DNA of 64,000 nucleotides from Euborellia annulipes. Lineage: Eukaryota; Arthropoda; Insecta; Dermaptera; Anisolabididae. The position numbers and the translations under genes were made by a program. The notes under the pieces were generated by a model. The model was not told the origin of the DNA. It saw only the letters and a list, made by a program, of their open reading frames with translations, and did not search any database. The stretch is taken from NCBI GenBank assembly GCA_023213315.1, contig JAKCPI010006279.1, forward strand, positions 62,001 through 126,000, in the 5' to 3' direction. Positions 59,555 to 64,000 of this stretch are shown here, piece after piece (positions within the stretch are counted from its first letter, which is position 1; every line of letters begins with the position of its first letter).

Positions 59555-60830
59555 CCCCCCCCCCCCCCAAATTTTTTAATTCTTCTACATCTTCAAATAT
59601 AAACATGGTTTTTTGGATTTAAAATTCTTGAATGAATATCTATCAAGGGATTTAAAAGTTTAAATATTTTTTGTGTAATTGCCCCCCCCCCCCGAAATTT
59701 TTAATTCTTCTGTTTCTTCAAATATTAACATGCTTTTTTGGATTTAAAATTCTTGAATGAATATCTATCAAGGGATTTAAAAGTTTAAATATTTTTTGTA
59801 TAATTGCCCCCCCCCCCCGAAAATTTTAATTCTTCTGTTTCTTCAAATCTTAACATGCTTTTTTGGATTTAAAATTCTTGAATGAATATCTATCAAGGGA
59901 TTTAAAAGTTGAAAGATTTTTTGTGTAATTGCCCCCCCCCCCCCCGAAATTTTTAATTCTTCTATTTCTTCAAATAAAAAGATGCTTTTTTGGATTTAAA
60001 ATTCTTCAATGAATATCTATCAAGGGATTTAAAAGTTTTAATATTTTTTGTATAATTGCCCCCCCCCTCCGAAAAATTTAATTCTTCTGTTTCTTCAAAT
60101 CTTAACATGCTTTTTTGGATTTAAAATTCTTGAATGAATATCTATCAAGGGATTTAAAAGTTGAAAGATTTTTTTGTGTAATTGCCCCCCCCCCCCCCCC
60201 CCGAAATTTTTAATTCTTCTATTTCTTCAAATAAAAACATGCTTTTTTGGATTTAAAATTCTTCAATGAATATCTATCAAGGGATTTAAAAGTTTTAATA
60301 TTTTTTGTGTAATTGCCCCCCCCCCCCGAAATTTTTAATTCTTCTGTTTCTTCAAATATTAACATGCTTTTTTGGATTTAAAATTCTTCAAGGGATTTAA
60401 AAGTTTAAATATTTTTTGTGTAATTGCCCCCCCCCCGAAATTTTTAATTCTTCTGTTTCTTCAAATAAAAACATGCTTTTTTGGATTTAAAATTCTTGAA
60501 TGAATATCTATCAAGGGGTTTAAAAGTTGAAAGATTTTTTGTGTAATTGCCCCCCCCCCCCCGAAATTTTTAATTCTTCTGTTTCTTCAAATCTTAACAT
60601 GCTTTTTTTGATTTAAAATTCTTCAATGAATATCTATCAAGGGGTTTGAAAGTTTAAAGACTTTTTGTGTAATTGCCCCACCCCCGAAATTTTTAACTTC
60701 TATTTTTTTTAATATTACCATGTTTTTTTGGATTTAAAATTCTTGAATCAATATCTATCAAGGGGTTTAAAAGTTTAAAGATTTATTGTGCAATTGCCCC
60801 ACCCCCGAAATTTTTATTTTAAAATTCTTG
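59555..60830 (+). repeat. 125-bp satellite with C-tracts
   Basis: About ten units, each beginning with a run of C, then GAAATTTTTAATTCTTCTG and ATGAATATCTATCAAGGG. C-run length varies from about 5 to 18. The unit at about 60318-60427 lacks 16 bases (AATGAATATCTATC region). Units become more diverged at the right end. Confidence 0.9.
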
Positions 60831-61083
60831 ATTTTTTTAATAGGTCCCTGTCCGCCTGATTTCATTTGCATGCCCGTTGGCTCGAATCAGTTTATTAAAG
60901 GGAAATTTAGGCTTGCTTCTTGCCCGTAATTTTCTCATGGCCTTCAAAACCCAGAGGCCGGGCAGGGCGAATACTCAAATTTTAAACTTGATTCATTGTA
61001 TTTTCATTTAGGCAAAAATAATATGGGCTTTAAAATTAAGAGAAAAACTACTGATCACGTATCGAGACGCCGCCCGCCAGGGC

Positions 61084-61126
61084 CAAGTTGAGATGGGCGC
61101 GGCGAAGCCGCGCCTTTCTCAACTTG
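61084..61126. repeat. GC-rich hairpin
   Basis: CAAGTTGAGA and TCTCAACTTG enclose GGGCGCGGCGAAGCCGCGCC, a strong palindrome in AT-rich sequence. It resembles a terminal hairpin of a mobile element; class unknown. Confidence 0.55.
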
Positions 61127-61791
61127 TTATTAATATAATTGTTTTTAAATTTACAATTTCTTTTAAACATTAAAGTTTATTTATATATTTTGGTTCCTGG
61201 TTGATATCAGAACAATTTTTATTTTTAAAATAAATTGGATTAGAATCCAAGAAAGGAAAGTCAAGGAAAGTGTCTAATTGGATGGATGATATATAGCTAG
61301 CTAACTCTATATGTGTGATAGCAACATCATGTGAGTTAATTTTTTTTTCAATGATTGGTAGCTTTTTTTTTTATTACAAAGAGGAACGATAATGGTGTCT
61401 TGGAATGCGGAGATCTTTGCGAATTAGAGTGACGTTAACATTTTCATTATTAGATGCAACTCCGTTATCTCTCTCTATATTCTGGACAATTAAATACGTA
61501 TTAAAAGTCATCGTGGTGATTGACATCCCTAAGAAGGGAAAAAAAATCATTAAAATAGAGATATTATGCAAATTTCTTTACAAAAATAAATCAATGTCTG
61601 TCTATTTTATTATTTGAATTATAATATTAATAACCTAGATTGTTTGAGTATAAGATAAATGATTACAAAACAATAGATATTGTATAAAAAAATAAACAAT
61701 TGTTATTCATTTTGGACGAAAATTACCTACGGAAGCCCAAAATCCTCAATGGATCTACCTTGATCTCGCTAATTTAAAAGTAAATCTTACT

Positions 61792-62048
61792 CAAGGGCGG
61801 ATACAAGAGGGGGGGGGGGGGGGGGGGTTTCCCCCCCCCCAGATTTGAAAAAATTCTTTTTTTTTAAAAAAATTTTTTTTATATTTAAAACATTAAAAAT
61901 TAAAATTTTAAAATTTGTTTTTTTTTTTTATTTTCTAAAAAAACAAAATACAATCCTTCTATAAAATAAAAAAAAAAAAAAAAGATTGTGGTGTGCGCCC
62001 CGACCCACCCCCCCCCCCCCCCCCCCCCCCCCAGATCTCTCTCTTCCT
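61792..62048. mobile_element. Possible GCGGAT-family hAT MITE, right end decayed
   Basis: The left end CAAGGGCGGATACAAG matches the family and the 8-mer ATCTTACT occurs at 61784-61791 and 62049-62056. The expected right terminus is not recognisable and long G and C tracts may hide errors. Confidence 0.5.
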
Positions 62049-62056
62049 ATCTTACT

Positions 62057-63280
62057 AGATATAGCTGAATAATTAAGATAGATATATTTATCAAAGAGAG
62101 AAAAGATTTGAGTAAAAAAAAAAGTTATTTGGATAATTTAGATTTTAAAGATAATGGAGTCAGGGAGATAACAATTGAGCTATGAGGCTAAAATTTTATA
62201 TTTAAGTTAGACACCCTCCCTTGGGGGGAAAGGTGCGCGTCTCGGGGGTGATAATTTTGGAAGTTTCCAGCGGCCACAATTTTGAAGCTATCGATCTCAA
62301 ATTTTTTTTAAATTAAAGCTATTTAAAATATCTACAACGTATAGAAGCCCTTTTTTTTGATTTTCGAAAAAATAAATTTTTTTTTTTTGATTAATCGCAT
62401 TAAATAAAAGATATTTTTAAAAAAATCCACTCTATATCTCATAGATAATTAAATTAGTAATCATTGTGTTAAAAAATAATTAATTTTTTACCCTTAATTA
62501 ATTAGGTGGAACCTTTCAAATGAAATGGAATAAATCCCTTGTATCCCTATGGGAAAAACTAACGCCATCTCTTGCCGCCTAGAGTAACTCGGTAGTCAAT
62601 CGTCTTCTAACGGCTTTTCGAGACCGCGCACCTTAAAAAATGATAGTAATTTTAAACGACGTTTGAAATATAGAAAATATTTTATATATTTTGAAGAGAG
62701 GTAATCGCACGGATCGTCCAAAAATCATCCATTCGGAAAATTTTCTAACTACATCCCTGCTGCAAATTAAGAGAGTTATATTCAAATTACTTTCTTTAGA
62801 TCAAGTCCTTTCTCTACTTGAAATAATTTTTAAAATACCTTAAAAAATTTATATACGACAAATGGATTATCTCCCAAGAATGTAGTAATAAAGGGAATAT
62901 TAAAATAATATATGTATTCCTCAATCATTAAAATTATCAAATCATAAATCATATGAAAGAATGACTAAATGATAAATGAGTGAATATATAAAAAGTGAAA
63001 GACGATGGAGATGTTTTTATTATTCAATACATACACTCAAAAGGATTATTTATTATATCTGCATTTATCTCTGAAACCAAGAAAATTACTAAAAGAACAC
63101 AAAGAATATAAATAAATTATATCTTTATTATATATCACTTCTTTTCAAATGTCTACCTTTCTATGTGAATTTTTTCTTTGGAGACGATGTGAATTGAAAA
63201 AAAAAAAATTTTCAGTGTTAAATAAACTGTTTAGATTTGTAGATAATTTTCAAAAATGAATAATATTAAAAAAGAGCCTG

Positions 63281-63282
<2 letters not shown>
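62057..63282. other. No gene seen; a short FB1-like trace
   Basis: Near 62184-62225 AAAATTTTATATTTAAGTTAG and ACACCCTCCC recall the FB1 body in reverse. The rest is AT-rich without coding character. Confidence 0.35.

Positions 63283-63357
<75 letters not shown>
63283..63357 (+). repeat. Poly-G tract of about 75
   Basis: An uninterrupted G run between AAAGAGCCTGC and CTAATATATAAC. The length is unlikely to be exact. Confidence 0.7.
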
Positions 63358-63494
63358 CTAATATATAACTAATTAATTGTATTTTTCAATATTTTTATCT
63401 AAATTTTAAAAAGATAATCTCTGAATCTGATAAGGACTTCAAAAATACAAGATTTTTGAAGTCAAATCTTTTATTTCATTAAATTATCACACTC

Positions 63495-63540
63495 AGGCAA
63501 ATGTTTCGGTCTCAGGTCTAGGCCAGCTTCAAGGTGTGCA
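63495..63540 (-). other. Diverged Penelope-like end motif
   Basis: On the minus strand GCTGGCCTAGACCTGAGACC is followed by GAAAC, similar in layout to the hammerhead-like cores but with mismatches in CUGANGA and stem II. Confidence 0.25.
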
Positions 63541-63759
63541 AAAAATAGTTTCTTCAGATCAGATGGACTGGTCAATGCAAGTTTAAATTAATTGTTAGTA
63601 AATACAAATTAAATAAACTTTATTTCTCAGGAGAGAAAGCGAATCACTGATCCTTATAACATGAAGCAAGAGCTATACTTTAAAAACAGGGAGTAGTAGC
63701 CTGTCTATCTTTTTTACTAACGGTTAAAATCGTGGGTTCAAACTTATTAAAATATTTAA

Positions 63760-63935
63760 AAACTAGCCGCGGCGCCCGCCTTCTGCGGGCTTCGTCCCCC
63801 AGGACCCCCCGACAGCTGCTTGCCCTATTTGTTGTCACAAATAAGTCACGTCACTTAGTGTGCGCTATTCCCATAAAAACCTATGTAATGTGACGGCTAT
63901 TGCGTGACAAGTCACCCGTGTGCGCGTGCCCTTAA
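63760..63935. repeat. GC-rich repeat-like segment at the window end
   Basis: CTAGCCGCGGCGCCCGCC and TGCGGGCTTCGTCCCCC form a hairpin, followed by GTCACGTCACTTAGTGTGCG-like short repeats. Probably the end of a mobile element that continues outside. Confidence 0.35.
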
Positions 63936-64000
63936 TTATAAAAAAAAAATTCATTACTATTTCAATCCAGTGCCTGCTTGAGGATTTGTTTACATTCATA

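Overview
This window is nuclear DNA from a eukaryote with introns. It is strongly AT-rich, gene-poor and crowded with old mobile elements. There is no prokaryotic signature: no operons, no long ORFs and no CRISPR. Spliced exons of an animal-type coiled-coil/Ser-rich protein, many MITEs, tRNA- and 5S-like SINEs and Penelope-type ribozyme cores point to an invertebrate animal. An arthropod is plausible, but the sequence alone does not fix the phylum.

Host genes. The best-supported gene lies on the minus strand between 47371 and 35246. Four exons (47371-47231, 45306-45200, 41154-40939, 35792-35246) have matching splice phases and give about 336 C-terminal residues: a coiled coil, then a Ser/Pro-rich tail ending at a stop codon. 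Its 5' exons were not found. A second minus-strand gene appears to start in a GC-rich island near 31.1-31.26 kb, with a short first coding exon (31058-30974) and a perfect GTAAGT donor. Weaker exon-like islands lie at 1.5, 4.3, 14.6, 15.7, 45.6 and 49.7 kb; some could belong to that second gene.

Mobile elements, left to right. A long inverted-repeat element (4726-6725) holds a SWIM zinc-finger fragment and an inserted hAT MITE. At 6866-10473 three elements are nested: a TIR element, inside it a fold-back element (called FB1 here), and inside that a hAT-type element with an exact 8-bp duplication that is filled by a 60-bp minisatellite. FB1 occurs at about a dozen places; one copy carries another hAT MITE (13590-14083). 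Further elements are a decayed pogo-like transposon (27782-29101), an unclassified TIR element (24876-26159), a pogo/Tigger-like MITE (39722-40233), and a family of short hAT MITEs with GCGGAT ends (32350, 33698, 40493, 46289, perhaps 61792). Other hAT MITEs with target duplications are at 32078, 36448, 48185, 52653, 55604 and 56228. A 125-bp satellite with a C-tract in each unit fills 59555-60830.

Ribozyme-like cores. A CUGANGA / stem II / GAAA arrangement, as in the hammerhead ribozymes of Penelope-like retroelements, recurs at 20.25, 27.16, 42.92, 50.84, 54.74 and 55.03 kb, with weaker relatives at 58.5 and 63.5 kb. The 54.74 and 55.03 kb cores sit on opposite arms of one 474-bp inverted-repeat insertion flanked by an 11-bp direct repeat, which is the most unusual structure here.

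The remaining intervals are AT-rich intron or intergenic sequence with simple repeats and homopolymer runs. Some runs, such as about 75 G at 63283-63357, are probably distorted by sequencing or assembly.
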